A DNA stretch of 64,000 bases from Clostridium aciditolerans (GCF_016316925.1 NZ_JAEEGB010000007.1:102773-166772); one strand, 5' to 3'; positions 54,199-62,980 are shown, counted from the first letter of the stretch. Notes: generated by a model from the letters alone, not told the origin. A program made the numbers and translations.

Positions 54199-54826
54199 TA
54201 AAATCGACTTCCATCATATATATTTTTTTCAATATCTCGTCTAAAAACTTTAATGTCAAATTAATTACAATAGCTCCTTCAATCTTTGAATTTTCTATAT
54301 TAAAGGTTACATATAGCATTAAAATGTATGTATATTCTTCATTTTCTATAAATTCCTCAATATCCATTCTATTAAATACTTTTATTTCAGGTAACATATA
54401 ATTAAACTTTATATTTATATAATTGCCAATTTCTCCAATAATAGAATTTAAAACTATGTTTCCTACTTCTTTTATAATATCAAAATCTATATCTGTAAAA
54501 TTCAAATCACAATATTCATCTTTGCTCTCCTCATGAAGACAAAGATTTATAAAATTCCTCATTTTATCAGCGGGAAAAATCAAGCTGGCTCTTCCTGCTG
54601 ATCTTTCTTTAAAAGAAATTGAGGATACCATAATAGCACCTTCTATTATATCATTGAAATATTTATCTAATTGAATTTTATTGTCTTTTATATCCAATAT
54701 CTCTACATCAGGTACATTTAATAATATTTTTTTATCAATTATTTCTGAAAGGATACTAGCTGATTTACCAACACTTATATTGAATAATTCTTTTAATATA
54801 TCTTTTCTTAGTGTATTATCAATCAT
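54191..54826 (-). CDS. CheC-family phosphatase-like protein
   Basis: CheC/CheX-type proteins dephosphorylate CheY-type regulators. The 211-residue protein has the duplicated signature DILKELFNISVGKSASILSEII, given here as LKELFNISVGKSASIL, and DFDIIKEVGNIVLNSIIGEIGN, in part as EVGNIVLNSIIGE; these hold the E-x3-N active sites. It stands between a CheY-like and GGDEF protein, overlapping the former by 4 bp (ATGA). It probably acts on the receiver encoded before it. Confidence 0.88.
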   Translation of the reverse strand: MIDNTLRKDILKELFNISVGKSASILSEIIDKKILLNVPDVEILDIKDNKIQLDKYFNDIIEGAIMVSSISFKERSAGRASLIFPADKMRNFINLCLHEESKDEYCDLNFTDIDFDIIKEVGNIVLNSIIGEIGNYINIKFNYMLPEIKVFNRMDIEEFIENEEYTYILMLYVTFNIENSKIEGAIVINLTLKFLDEILKKIYMMEVDFNG

Positions 54827-55194
54827 CTTAAATCATTCCTTATCATTTCACATATAAATTTTGCTTTTTCTTCATTAAAAGGTTTATTTATAAATGACAT
54901 TATACCTAATTCTTCTATTTCTTCTCTAACTCTTTTTTGTACGTCTGCAGAGGCTACAATTATTTTTGCTTCAGCCCTAAATTCTTTTATTAATCCTATC
55001 ATGTCCTTTCCACTCATATTTGGCATCAATAAATCTACAAATGTATAATCTGGACTAATTTTTTTATATGCTTCTAGTCCTTCTTGTCCATCATTTGCAA
55101 AATAAATATCCACATCCTCTAAAAATTTTTTTATTAAATTAGCCATTGTTCTTTGAGAAAAATTTGAATCATCAACAATCAAAATTTTTAACAT
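54823..55194 (-). CDS. CheY-like stand-alone response regulator
   Basis: The 123-residue receiver domain has the acidic DDSNF pair near residue 8, phosphorylation Asp in YTFVDLLMPNMSG near 54 and conserved Thr/Ser and Lys (ASADVQKR, FINKPFNEE). No output domain. A longer frame adds 20 residues but the AGAGGAA site lies before the ATG at 55194. It is the first gene of the operon. The partner kinase is unknown. Confidence 0.92.
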   Translation of the reverse strand: MLKILIVDDSNFSQRTMANLIKKFLEDVDIYFANDGQEGLEAYKKISPDYTFVDLLMPNMSGKDMIGLIKEFRAEAKIIVASADVQKRVREEIEELGIMSFINKPFNEEKAKFICEMIRNDLR

Positions 55195-55238
55195 AATGAA
55201 TTCCTCTCTTCTATTTGCAACTTTTTTATAATAAATGT

Positions 55239-55278
55239 AAAAAAAAAGCAACAATTAATTAATATTAATTAATTGTTG
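55239..55278 (-). terminator. Riboswitch-controlled terminator before the cheY-like gene
   Basis: CAACAATTAATTAAT and ATTAATTAATTGTTG form a long AT-rich stem followed by CTTTTTTTTT on the operon strand. Its first bases CAAC also form part of the aptamer's P1 stem, so the two structures compete. Confidence 0.9.
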
Positions 55279-55347
55279 GCAGGGTGCACCACTAGCTCAA
55301 AATTCCTAAGGTGCCCACATAAAAGGAATTTTTCATTGCTTCCAACT
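55273..55347 (-). promoter_or_regulatory. c-di-GMP-II riboswitch
   Basis: The minus strand has AGTTGGAAGCAATGAA, then GTGGGCACCTTAGG, AATTTTGAGCTAGTGGTGCA (20 bases) and CCCTGCCAACA. These match the class II c-di-GMP aptamer core GGGCACU...UUUUGAGUUAGUAGUGCAACC known from Clostridioides difficile, split here as GGGCAC and GAGUUAGUAGUGC. P1 is AGTTGG/CCAACA. The switch controls a CheY-CheC-GGDEF operon through the terminator that overlaps P1. Ligand binding could stabilise P1 and prevent termination (an on-switch), an inference. Confidence 0.9.
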
Positions 55348-55581
55348 TTGCTAGATAATTCTCAAGCATATTTACATATATAAAAATATAAATTCATAAT
55401 TATATAATTATTTATAATAATCAATGTAATTTTACTAAATAAAAACAAAAAAATCAACATTTAATATTTAATGATGTAAATTCCATCAAAATATTATAAC
55501 TACCTATGTTACTTTTATTATATTAAAAAATCTGTCTTTAATTAACTTTAAGTTAATATAATTTCATATTTATGATAAATA

Positions 55582-55631
55582 AAATCACTCCCTACATTAA
55601 TGCTGCATATTATTAGTATAGGGAGTGATTT
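55582..55631 (+). promoter_or_regulatory. Hairpin hiding the ribosome site of the class V aminotransferase
   Basis: AAATCACTCCCTA and TAGGGAGTGATTT form a perfect 13-bp stem with a 24-nt loop. The right arm holds the SD (GGGAG), ending three bases before the ATG at 55635. In the folded mRNA the SD is base-paired. Confidence 0.85.
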
Positions 55632-55634
55632 ATC

Positions 55635-56948
55635 ATGTATCACGATAAAACAAAATCTAATTATAGAAAAATAATTGCTGGTGTAGATGAGAAAATCCCC
55701 AATGAGAGTGGGAAATCGATAACTGCCATAAATTTTGATAATGCCGCTACTACTCCTCCACTTATTTCCGTTTTAGGTGAAATAATTGATTTTTCAAAGT
55801 ATTATTCATCAATTCACAGAGGGACAGGCTACAAATCCATATTTTCATCTAAAATTTATGAAGATTCCAGAAAAATTGTATGTGATTTTGTTCACTGCGA
55901 TTATCGTGAAAATACAGTTATTTATGTAAAAAATGCTACCGAAGCTATAAATAAATTGTCCTATGCTTTTTCAACTATATATAAGGATTGTGTAGTTTTA
56001 ACAACAAGAATGGAGCACCATTCTAATGACTTACCTTGGAGAAATAAGTTTAAAGTTGATTATATAGATGTAGACGATTTAGGGAAATTGAAAATAGATG
56101 ATTTAGAAAATAAGCTAAAAGAATATAATGGAAAAGTTAAGCTTGTGTGCGTTACAGGAGCTTCCAACGTCACTGGTTATAAAAATCCAATATATGAAAT
56201 AGCTAGTATATGCCATAGTTATAATGCAAAAATATTAGTAGATGGCGCTCAACTAGTACCTCATTACCCTATTCGTATGAAATCCTCACGAAGGGAGAGA
56301 TGTATAGACTTCCTTGCATTTTCAGCTCACAAAATGTATGCTCCTTTTGGTATAGGAGTTCTTATAGGACCTAAGGAATTTTTTTTACAGGCAGAACCAG
56401 ATCACGTTGGCGGAGGCACTATAGATATCGTAACAGATAACTTCGTAACCTGGGCAGACCCTCCTGATAAAAACGAGGCAGGAACTCCAAATATCATGGG
56501 AGTTATAGCTTTAACTGCTTCTATTAAAACACTTAAACATCTAGGTATGAAAGATATAGATAAGCATGAAATGGACATTTACAATTATGCCTTAAGTAAG
56601 CTTAAAAAAATACCGGAAGTTACTATTTACTGCGATACTAGTGATGATTGTGAGAAAGTTGCCATATTACCTTTTAATATAGAAGGTATTTATCATGAAA
56701 TTACTGCTAAAGAATTATCTAGGATATCAGGAATTGCAGTGCGAAGCGGCTGTTTTTGTGCACACCCATATATTAGAAGATTATTAAAAATCCCATTAGA
56801 TGAAATGGAGCATTATCAAAAAAACAAGGATTCAAAACGTCCAGGAATGGTTAGGCTTAGCTTCAGCTTTTACAATACCTACTCTGAGGTAGATATATTA
56901 GTTAAGACAATAAATAAAATTATAAAAAACAGATCTCATCTACAATAA
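55635..56948 (+). CDS. Class V aminotransferase, cysteine desulfurase / selenocysteine lyase-like
   Basis: The 437-residue PLP protein is related to SufS/Csd enzymes that take S or Se from cysteine or selenocysteine. It has INFDNAATTPPL near residue 29, TRMEHHSNDLPWR, VDGAQLVPHYPI and the PLP lysine in AFSAHKMYAPFGIGVL. The probable active cysteine is in VRSGCFCAHPY near residue 375, close to the SufS RAGHHCAQP site. The substrate could be cysteine or another amino acid. No suf partners are adjacent. Translation may be hairpin-controlled. Confidence 0.88.
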   Translation: MYHDKTKSNYRKIIAGVDEKIPNESGKSITAINFDNAATTPPLISVLGEIIDFSKYYSSIHRGTGYKSIFSSKIYEDSRKIVCDFVHCDYRENTVIYVKNATEAINKLSYAFSTIYKDCVVLTTRMEHHSNDLPWRNKFKVDYIDVDDLGKLKIDDLENKLKEYNGKVKLVCVTGASNVTGYKNPIYEIASICHSYNAKILVDGAQLVPHYPIRMKSSRRERCIDFLAFSAHKMYAPFGIGVLIGPKEFFLQAEPDHVGGGTIDIVTDNFVTWADPPDKNEAGTPNIMGVIALTASIKTLKHLGMKDIDKHEMDIYNYALSKLKKIPEVTIYCDTSDDCEKVAILPFNIEGIYHEITAKELSRISGIAVRSGCFCAHPYIRRLLKIPLDEMEHYQKNKDSKRPGMVRLSFSFYNTYSEVDILVKTINKIIKNRSHLQ

Positions 56949-56961
56949 TAAAAACTCATAT

Positions 56962-56998
56962 AAAAAGGTATACAATTTTTTTGATGTATACCTTTCTT
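56962..56998 (+). terminator. Terminator after the class V aminotransferase
   Basis: AAAGGTATACA and TGTATACCTTT form an 11-bp stem followed by CTTTTTATT. Confidence 0.88.
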
Positions 56999-57007
56999 TT
57001 TATTATT

Positions 57008-57337
57008 CTATCTTTTTTCCATGAGAAGTTCTCTTAACTCCTCGAACTGTTCATTTCCATCTTTATTAAACCAAATTTTTAATTCCTTAGCTTTTCCTTT
57101 AAAAATACTTGTAAGTGTTAACTTTTTATTAAATGGAATATGTAAGTATCCCTGAATAATTATTGATCTTGCTGGTGCAAACTCTATATGATGTAAATTC
57201 ATATCCTCAAACATTATTTCATCATAAGATTCCTCCAAGTTTTTATTAGTAAAACCTTTATTTTGAGCAACCCTCAATCTGTCTCCCAGCAGCATAGCAT
57301 TCATATAGAGTCCTTTAAAAATTTTGTTATTCTCCAC
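57008..57337 (-). CDS. Hypothetical 109-residue protein
   Basis: The start is a GTG five bases after GGAGGGG. The product has no signal, membrane or metal motif. The C-terminal half (HHIEFAPARSIIIQGYLHIP to WFNKDGNEQFEELRELLMEK) reads as beta strands and a final helix, and could be a PH-like or other small fold. No family recognised. It is 17 bp after the phosphoesterase, so likely co-transcribed. Confidence 0.75.
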   Translation of the reverse strand: MENNKIFKGLYMNAMLLGDRLRVAQNKGFTNKNLEESYDEIMFEDMNLHHIEFAPARSIIIQGYLHIPFNKKLTLTSIFKGKAKELKIWFNKDGNEQFEELRELLMEKR

Positions 57338-57354
57338 GATTTCCCCTCCAAACC

Positions 57355-58050
57355 TTATTCTACTCCAGTTCTTATGCTATTTATACAACTATCATGTATT
57401 TTCTTTTCTTCCATTGCCCTTGCTGTTTTTTCATAATTGTAAGCAAATTCAACAATCTCACTCTCAACCTTTTCTTTATCTATATTTATTATTAAATAAG
57501 TGCCATTAGGTCTTCCAGTCTTTGGCTTACCTACACTTCCATCATTTAATAAAAGTTTACTACCATAAGACTTTTCATATGGTATGTGAGTGTGAGCACA
57601 TACTAAAATATTCCCCTCAAATATTTCCATGACATCTTCCGCTTCTCTAGAATCTTCCTTTAAATATTCATTTATTGTTCTTACACTTCCATGCACAAAG
57701 TACATCTTCTTATTCTCAAATTCCAATACTATTTGTCTAGGAAGCGATCTTAAATATGCCTTATTTTCTTCTTTTAACTCTTTTGCTGCCCAAGGCATAC
57801 AAAACTTATTTACTTCATTATCTCTTATGTAATTAAACTTTTCTTCCAAAACTGCTGCATCATAATTGCCTAATATGTTCATTATTCTTTGTTCTCTAAT
57901 GAGTTCAACTACTTCATTGGGATAAGGTCCATATCCAACTAAGTCCCCTAAACAAACTATTGTATCAACCTTTGATTTTTCAATGCTTTCTAACGCAGCT
58001 TTTAACGCTTCTAAATTACCGTGTACATCTGAAATTACCGCTATTTTCAT
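57355..58050 (-). CDS. Calcineurin-like metallophosphoesterase
   Basis: The 231-residue protein has the metal motif order DVHGNLEAL, GDLVGYGPYP, NYD, VHGSV and AHTHIPYEK. It resembles YfcE-type or predicted diadenosine tetraphosphatase-like phosphodiesterases. The ATG at 58050 follows GGGAGGT; five codons of the longer frame are not favoured. Substrate unknown, but all metal-binding residues are there. Confidence 0.92.
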   Translation of the reverse strand: MKIAVISDVHGNLEALKAALESIEKSKVDTIVCLGDLVGYGPYPNEVVELIREQRIMNILGNYDAAVLEEKFNYIRDNEVNKFCMPWAAKELKEENKAYLRSLPRQIVLEFENKKMYFVHGSVRTINEYLKEDSREAEDVMEIFEGNILVCAHTHIPYEKSYGSKLLLNDGSVGKPKTGRPNGTYLIINIDKEKVESEIVEFAYNYEKTARAMEEKKIHDSCINSIRTGVE

Positions 58051-58150
58051 AGCTCTACCTCCCATCTATAGGTTATATTGTAAATTATACCACAAAACAT
58101 CATTATAAATATCAAAATTTTAGTTTTAGAATTCGCTATCTATGGGGAAA

Positions 58151-58210
58151 TTAACTAGAAAGTTAACTTATATAAAGAGATATAAGTTAACTTTCGGCCA
58201 AGTACTCCTA
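58151..58210. repeat. Short palindromic repeat, ends-only copy
   Basis: GAAAGTTAACTTATATAAAG on the left and TATAAGTTAACTTTCGGCC on the right form a hairpin of about 15 bp with a short loop. It is nearly exactly the two outer ends of the element at 1.8 kb joined together with the inner 190 bp missing, followed by the same AAGTACT flank. Confidence 0.8.
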
Positions 58211-58212
58211 TG

Positions 58213-59532
58213 CTATTTTATATACTTTCCATATTTGAGAGGTTTGTTTTCCTCCCAGGGTTTATATTTATTTGCGAATTCTACTCTTTCTTGGAAGGTT
58301 GGGTGAGTATAGTTCCAAAGTTTATATACCACTCCTGTAGTTGGCAATACGAGACTTTCTTCATGAAGTTTAATAGTTGAGGATATCGAGGCTTCGTTAT
58401 CCTTTGTAAGTTCTAATTCAAATCTATCTGCTTCCATTTCCGTATATCTGGAATAAGCATTAGACAATGGTGTAGCTACAAATATAAAAATATTTACCAG
58501 CAATATTATAAGAGGAATAGATGCTATATCATGAAGTTTAGTAAATCCAAATACCCCTCCAGATTTATTTAATATCCAAATTGCACTTTTATTAATTAAA
58601 TAAAGAATTAATATAAAGGAGGCTCCTGCAAAGATTATTGCCTTCCACACATGTCCCATCAGGTAGTGGCCCATTTCATGAGCTACAATGCACAATACTT
58701 CTCTTTGATTAAGATTTTTAATTGTTGTATCCCAAAGAACTATTCGTTTAGTATTAAGTACCCCCGTCATATAAGCATTCATTTCTTTTGTATCTACACT
58801 TTTATTTATCTGATAAACCTTACTATTCCCAATAGTTGTTTTACTTATTTCATCATAAATTTTCTGCTCCAGAACTGTATCTTGCATCTTTTCATATTTA
58901 TTGAAAAGAGGATCAATATATACTGGTGAAATAAAAGTTACAAAAAATATTATTGGAATTATTAATATTCCTAACTGTAACCACCAATAGTCTGGCGACT
59001 TCCTAATTAGTAAATAAGGAATCCATATGAATAGCGCACCTGACAATATCCCAATACTGTAACTCTTGAAAAAATCGCTAACCCATTTACCAAAGGTTTG
59101 ATTAGAAAGACCATATGCATGTTTAAGCACATAACTACTGTAATAGTCTAAAGGCATCGTCAACAGTGAACTTATCGTGTAATACAATGCAAAGTACAAT
59201 ATAATAGTTGTCAAAAACATACTGCTTTTATTTTGTGCCCAGTTTCTCATAGAACTTGATAGTCCAGAAAACAAGAATACAGCTGGAATAATCATACTTA
59301 AAACTATTCTTGTAATCCATACTGCTACTTTTTTCTGCTGATATTCTATAGCCTTCTCTGATGGCTTGGCAATCTGAGTATAACTTCCATTACCCTTCCT
59401 ATACTCTGATGAATATGTATAGTTTTGAACTAAACTTTTATTATTTTGCTCTTCAGTAATTTTTACACTAAATAGAAATCCAATCATTAAACATATAAAT
59501 ATAATTATTGATACTGTAAGTTCCTTCTTCAT
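58213..59532 (-). CDS. Ste24-type M48 membrane metalloprotease
   Basis: The 439-residue protein has about seven membrane helices and the zinc motif HEMGHYLMGH near residue 280, with the third ligand Glu in EMEADRFELEL. It is a homologue of the CAAX prenyl protease 1 family, in bacteria probably involved in membrane protein quality control. The ATG at 59532 has a GGGGGT site. It stands alone. Confidence 0.92.
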   Translation of the reverse strand: MKKELTVSIIIFICLMIGFLFSVKITEEQNNKSLVQNYTYSSEYRKGNGSYTQIAKPSEKAIEYQQKKVAVWITRIVLSMIIPAVFLFSGLSSSMRNWAQNKSSMFLTTIILYFALYYTISSLLTMPLDYYSSYVLKHAYGLSNQTFGKWVSDFFKSYSIGILSGALFIWIPYLLIRKSPDYWWLQLGILIIPIIFFVTFISPVYIDPLFNKYEKMQDTVLEQKIYDEISKTTIGNSKVYQINKSVDTKEMNAYMTGVLNTKRIVLWDTTIKNLNQREVLCIVAHEMGHYLMGHVWKAIIFAGASFILILYLINKSAIWILNKSGGVFGFTKLHDIASIPLIILLVNIFIFVATPLSNAYSRYTEMEADRFELELTKDNEASISSTIKLHEESLVLPTTGVVYKLWNYTHPTFQERVEFANKYKPWEENKPLKYGKYIK

Positions 59533-59544
59533 TATTACCCCCAT

Positions 59545-59948
59545 AAATGTCCTTGCTAATATATTTTTAATATATGCTAGTTATCTTTTCTTTATCCTCA
59601 TCATTCTCTCACATTTTATATATTATCATATTTTAAAAGCAATCATCTCAAAATCAACACTCTGTGTAAGCGATCATCTTAAAATCATAGATTTTGGATA
59701 CTTGCTTAAGATTTTGGGTGCCTGCTTATACTTAAAATTATTAACAGTATGGAAGTTGTACAGCTATGAATACCACTAATAAGCTGAGTGCCAAAGAAAA
59801 GTATCCATATAGACTTTCTGCTTTATTACCCTATATATAAAGAATATTATATAGTAAAATGAAGATACTAAAATGAATTAGCACTGTAATTATTAATTAT
59901 ACATTTATATATTATGTAAATTTAAAATACTTTGGAGGTGCTTAAAAT
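59545..59948. other. Non-coding interval between M48 protease and msrA
   Basis: The 404 bases have no gene. 59638-59732 is the reverse-complement copy of the 7-kb repeat block; the rest is AT-rich and should hold the promoters of both divergent genes, but I see no clear consensus boxes. Confidence 0.65.
59638..59732. repeat. Inverted copy of the 7-kb repeat block
   Basis: Read in reverse complement it gives AGCAGGCACCCAAAATC, AGCAAGTATCCAAAATC, TATGATTTTAAGATGATC and GCTTACACAGAGTGTTGAT, the same order of units as at 7080-7160. About 80% identical by eye. Only one full and one partial 31-bp unit are present. Confidence 0.85.
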
Positions 59949-60593
59949 ATGACATTAAAAAATAGTATAGAAACTGCTACACTATCTCTTGGATGATTCT
60001 GGGGACCAGATGCCAAGTTTGGACATTTAAATGGGGTATTATCTACAAGAGTTGGTTACTGCGGAGGAAAAAAATTAAATCCAACTTATCGTGATTTAGG
60101 CGATCACACCGAAACAATACAAATAGATTTTGATATGGATAAGCTTTCTTATAAAGAAATTCTGGACATGTTTTGGAAAAATCATACCCCGACTAGACAG
60201 CCTTATTCTACACAGTATAAATCTGTTATATTTTACGCTAATGAACTTCAAAAATCTACGGCTTTAGATATGAAAAAAACTTTGGAAAATAATTTAAAAA
60301 CTAAAATTTATACAGAAATCCTGCCTCTGTTTACATTTTATTATGCAGAACTGTACCATCAAAAATATTACTTACAGCTTGAAACTTCATTAGCTATGGA
60401 AATTAGAAACAAATATCCTTCAGCTAAGGAATTTGTAAATTCTACAGAAGCTGCTCGCTTAAACTCTTATATTGCTGGTTACGGAGCTGTTGATGATATA
60501 AAGGGTTCTGCGGCAAAGTTTAGTTGGGATAACACTACTGAAAAACTTCTTTTATTAAATAATAAATCTTCAGATGACATTCTTAATTGTTAA
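59949..60593 (+). CDS. msrA: Peptide methionine sulfoxide reductase A, selenoprotein form
   Basis: MsrA repairs methionine-S-sulfoxide in proteins. The frame from the ATG behind GGAGGTG runs 214 codons, broken only by TGA at 59994-59996 (codon 16), in SLG-U-FWGPDAKFG. In common MsrA this is the catalytic Cys of GCFWG, so UGA is read as selenocysteine. RVGYCGG, NPTYRDLGDHTE and the Sec site are all in place, and the C-terminal part is intact. A hairpin follows 14-30 nt after the UGA. Selenoprotein MsrA is known from a few clostridia. Gene callers usually start it downstream at 60135, losing the active site. Confidence 0.93.
60010..60026 (+). promoter_or_regulatory. SECIS-like hairpin of msrA
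   Basis: ATGCCA pairs with TGG-A-CAT (one bulged A) round an AGTT loop. The loop lies about 20-23 nt after the UGA, the distance expected for a bacterial SECIS. Confidence 0.55.
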
Positions 60594-60631
60594 ACTAAAA
60601 TAAGTTTATTCTAAATATAAAATTTCTTAAA

Positions 60632-60669
60632 TAAAAGTGACCCAAAAAGTATATTTCAGGTCACTTTTA
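60632..60669 (+). terminator. Terminator after msrA
   Basis: TAAAAGTGACC and GGTCACTTTTA form an 11-bp stem about 40 bp past the stop codon. Confidence 0.85.
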
Positions 60670-60752
60670 CCTTAAATTTAATATCTAATTTAAAGGCTGA
60701 TTTTTTATAAACAGGATTCTTACCTTCAGTAGGATAAAATAAGTTTCTTAAC

Positions 60753-62240
60753 TTATTTTGTCACATCTCCATCTTTTGATTCTTCATTTTTCTTTAATGA
60801 ACCTTTGCTTAGGAAATCCATAACTTTTACACCTGTCAATGCCTCTACTGCCTCAGGAAGCTGCGCCATAATATCAGTAACATAACCAGTGACTTTTGAA
60901 GCACCTTTTCCTTCTCCTGTACCACTATCAACAATAACAATCTTTTCAGTTTTGGATAATGGTTCAGAAATGGCCTTCGCAATTTCAGGTAATTTTTCTA
61001 TAATCATTTGAGCCATAGCAGCATCATTATATAATTTAAATGCTTCTGCTTTTTTCATCATAGCCTCTGCTTCTGCTTTACCTTTTTCTCTTATTATATC
61101 TACTTCTGCCATACCCTGAAGTTTTAAAGCATCTGCCTTTGCCTTACCTTCTAGTTCAATTGATCTTGCTCTTGCTTCTGCATCCGCAATTTCCTTATAT
61201 CTAACTGCATCTGCTGTTTGCACCTGTCTATATTTATCCGCTTCTGCTTGTTTCTTAACTGTAGCTTCAAGTTCTCTCTCTTTTCTAGCAGCCTCTTTTT
61301 CAGCAAGTTCAATCTCTTTTTCCTTCTTGGTAATTTCTACTTGAACTGTAGCATCTGCAAGTTCTTTTTCCTTCTGCTTTTTAGTGATCTCTACCTGCAT
61401 CTGTGTTTCAGTAACTTCCTTCTTAACCTTATTAGATTCGATTTCATATGCAAGGTCTGATATAGCTTTGGCTTGCTCCTGCTCTTTTCTATACGCTTGT
61501 ACTTTTAATTCCTTTTGTTTTACAGATTCAGCAATTTGAGTTTCTGATAAAATCCTAGCAGCCTCTCCTTCTCTAATTGCATCTGAGGTTTTAATTTTTG
61601 TTTCTTTTGCTGCATCTGCTTCTGCTATTTGAGCATCTCTTTTAACTGCCGCAATCCTTGGTTTTCCAAGAGCTTCTAAGTATCCATTTTTATCTGAAAT
61701 ATCCTTAATAGTTAAAACCTTTAACTCAAGTCCCATTTGTGCAAGGTCAATTGCTGCAACTTCTTGAACGTGAGATGCAAACATTTCCCTATCTTTATAT
61801 ATTTCTTCTACTGTCATTTTTGAAACAATTTCTCTAAGCTTACCTTCTAGGACATTCTTTGTTGTGTGTACAATAACTTGAAGAGTATGCTGCATTCCAT
61901 TTGATGTATTAAATTGCTCTGCAGCAGATAAAATTGAATCAGTATCTGATTTTACCTTTACAACAGCAACTCCATCTGCTGCAATTCCTACTCCCTGTCC
62001 TGTTAAAGCACCATCAATGCTTATTTCAATCTCCATATTTTCTAGTGATATTTTGTCTGTCCTTTCTAACATTGGTATTACAAATCCACCACCACCAGTG
62101 ATGACTCTCTTTTTAAGACCTGTAACAACCAATGCTTTATCCTGAGGCACTCTTTTCCACATGGAGAAAACCCCCAATGCTAAAAGTATAATGACCCCCA
62201 CAATGATTACAGGAACAATCATAATTGACATGTTGAACAT
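60753..62240 (-). CDS. Flotillin-like SPFH membrane protein
   Basis: Flotillins form membrane-domain scaffolds. The 495-residue protein has one N-terminal membrane helix (IMIVPVIIVGVIILLALGVF), an SPFH domain (about 30-210) and a long Glu/Lys/Ala coiled coil (about 210-400) with KQKEKELADATVQVEITKK and AEAEAMMKKAEAF. It is downstream of an NfeD-like gene, the usual partner. GGGGAG lies before the ATG. Role inferred from the family. Confidence 0.93.
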   Translation of the reverse strand: MFNMSIMIVPVIIVGVIILLALGVFSMWKRVPQDKALVVTGLKKRVITGGGGFVIPMLERTDKISLENMEIEISIDGALTGQGVGIAADGVAVVKVKSDTDSILSAAEQFNTSNGMQHTLQVIVHTTKNVLEGKLREIVSKMTVEEIYKDREMFASHVQEVAAIDLAQMGLELKVLTIKDISDKNGYLEALGKPRIAAVKRDAQIAEADAAKETKIKTSDAIREGEAARILSETQIAESVKQKELKVQAYRKEQEQAKAISDLAYEIESNKVKKEVTETQMQVEITKKQKEKELADATVQVEITKKEKEIELAEKEAARKERELEATVKKQAEADKYRQVQTADAVRYKEIADAEARARSIELEGKAKADALKLQGMAEVDIIREKGKAEAEAMMKKAEAFKLYNDAAMAQMIIEKLPEIAKAISEPLSKTEKIVIVDSGTGEGKGASKVTGYVTDIMAQLPEAVEALTGVKVMDFLSKGSLKKNEESKDGDVTK

Positions 62241-62286
62241 ATTTCTCTCCCCTTTTTATTATATTTTTTATTTAATAAATTTTAAT

Positions 62287-62859
62287 TTATTCATTTAAAG
62301 GTTGAACATAAAATACATTATTTTTAATTTCATATATAATTACATCTTCCCCTTGTAATATTGATTTTTTACCAATGTGCTGTGCAGGCGCATTATATTT
62401 ATTTCCGTTGACTATATATGATATAACTCCAAATCCATTTTCTAATATTGGAGATATAACTATAGCTTTCATTCCTATAAGCTTATCCTGGGAAACTGCA
62501 CTTGTATTTTGTGCTTTATATAGAGGTACCACTATAAATTTATATAATACAAATGAAATCATAAGACCCAGCGCAAGTGCCAGTAGGAATGTGAACATTT
62601 CGTTTAGCCCATAGTGATTACCCATAATCCCAACGCCACCAAATATAGTGATAAATGAAACTATAGTTATAGGTTTTAGTGGAAAAACCGTGAGTGTATG
62701 CCCTGAACCTTGGGTATCAATATGAGTGTCAACATGTGTGTCAACATGTGTATCAATATGCCCTCCAATGTGAATAAAGTCAAACAACCCTCCTAATAAA
62801 AATGTTACCAAGGTATATATAACCCCTACCCAAAAAACAATAGTGTATACATGTTCCAT
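62287..62859 (-). CDS. NfeD/YuaF-like membrane protein with His-Asp repeat
   Basis: The 190-residue protein has about four membrane helices and a C-terminal OB-like domain (about 125-190, LIGMKAIVISPILENGFGVISY, in part IGMKAIVISPI). An unusual extramembrane stretch after the first helix reads GGHIDTHVDTHVDTHIDTQG, four units of (H-x-D-T). Each is a 12-bp DNA repeat, so it grows by slippage. It may bind metal. It is co-transcribed with the flotillin gene, as in known FloT-NfeD pairs. AAGGAGG lies before the ATG. Confidence 0.88.
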   Translation of the reverse strand: MEHVYTIVFWVGVIYTLVTFLLGGLFDFIHIGGHIDTHVDTHVDTHIDTQGSGHTLTVFPLKPITIVSFITIFGGVGIMGNHYGLNEMFTFLLALALGLMISFVLYKFIVVPLYKAQNTSAVSQDKLIGMKAIVISPILENGFGVISYIVNGNKYNAPAQHIGKKSILQGEDVIIYEIKNNVFYVQPLNE

Positions 62860-62980
62860 AAAAACCCTCCTTCATACCTTATGTACAACATTTTTAGTCT
62901 TATTTCAGGATTATAATGATTGCTACATAATATATATTTACTAAATGGCCATATAGATTATCAGTAGATTTGCTAATTAC

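Larger units (their letters stand above)
55255..55634. other. Divergent interval with riboswitch and hairpin
   Basis: No gene is visible in 380 bases. The left part is the c-di-GMP-II riboswitch leader of the minus-strand operon, the middle AT-rich promoter sequence for both sides, and the right end a hairpin that holds the ribosome site of the plus-strand aminotransferase. Confidence 0.7.
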
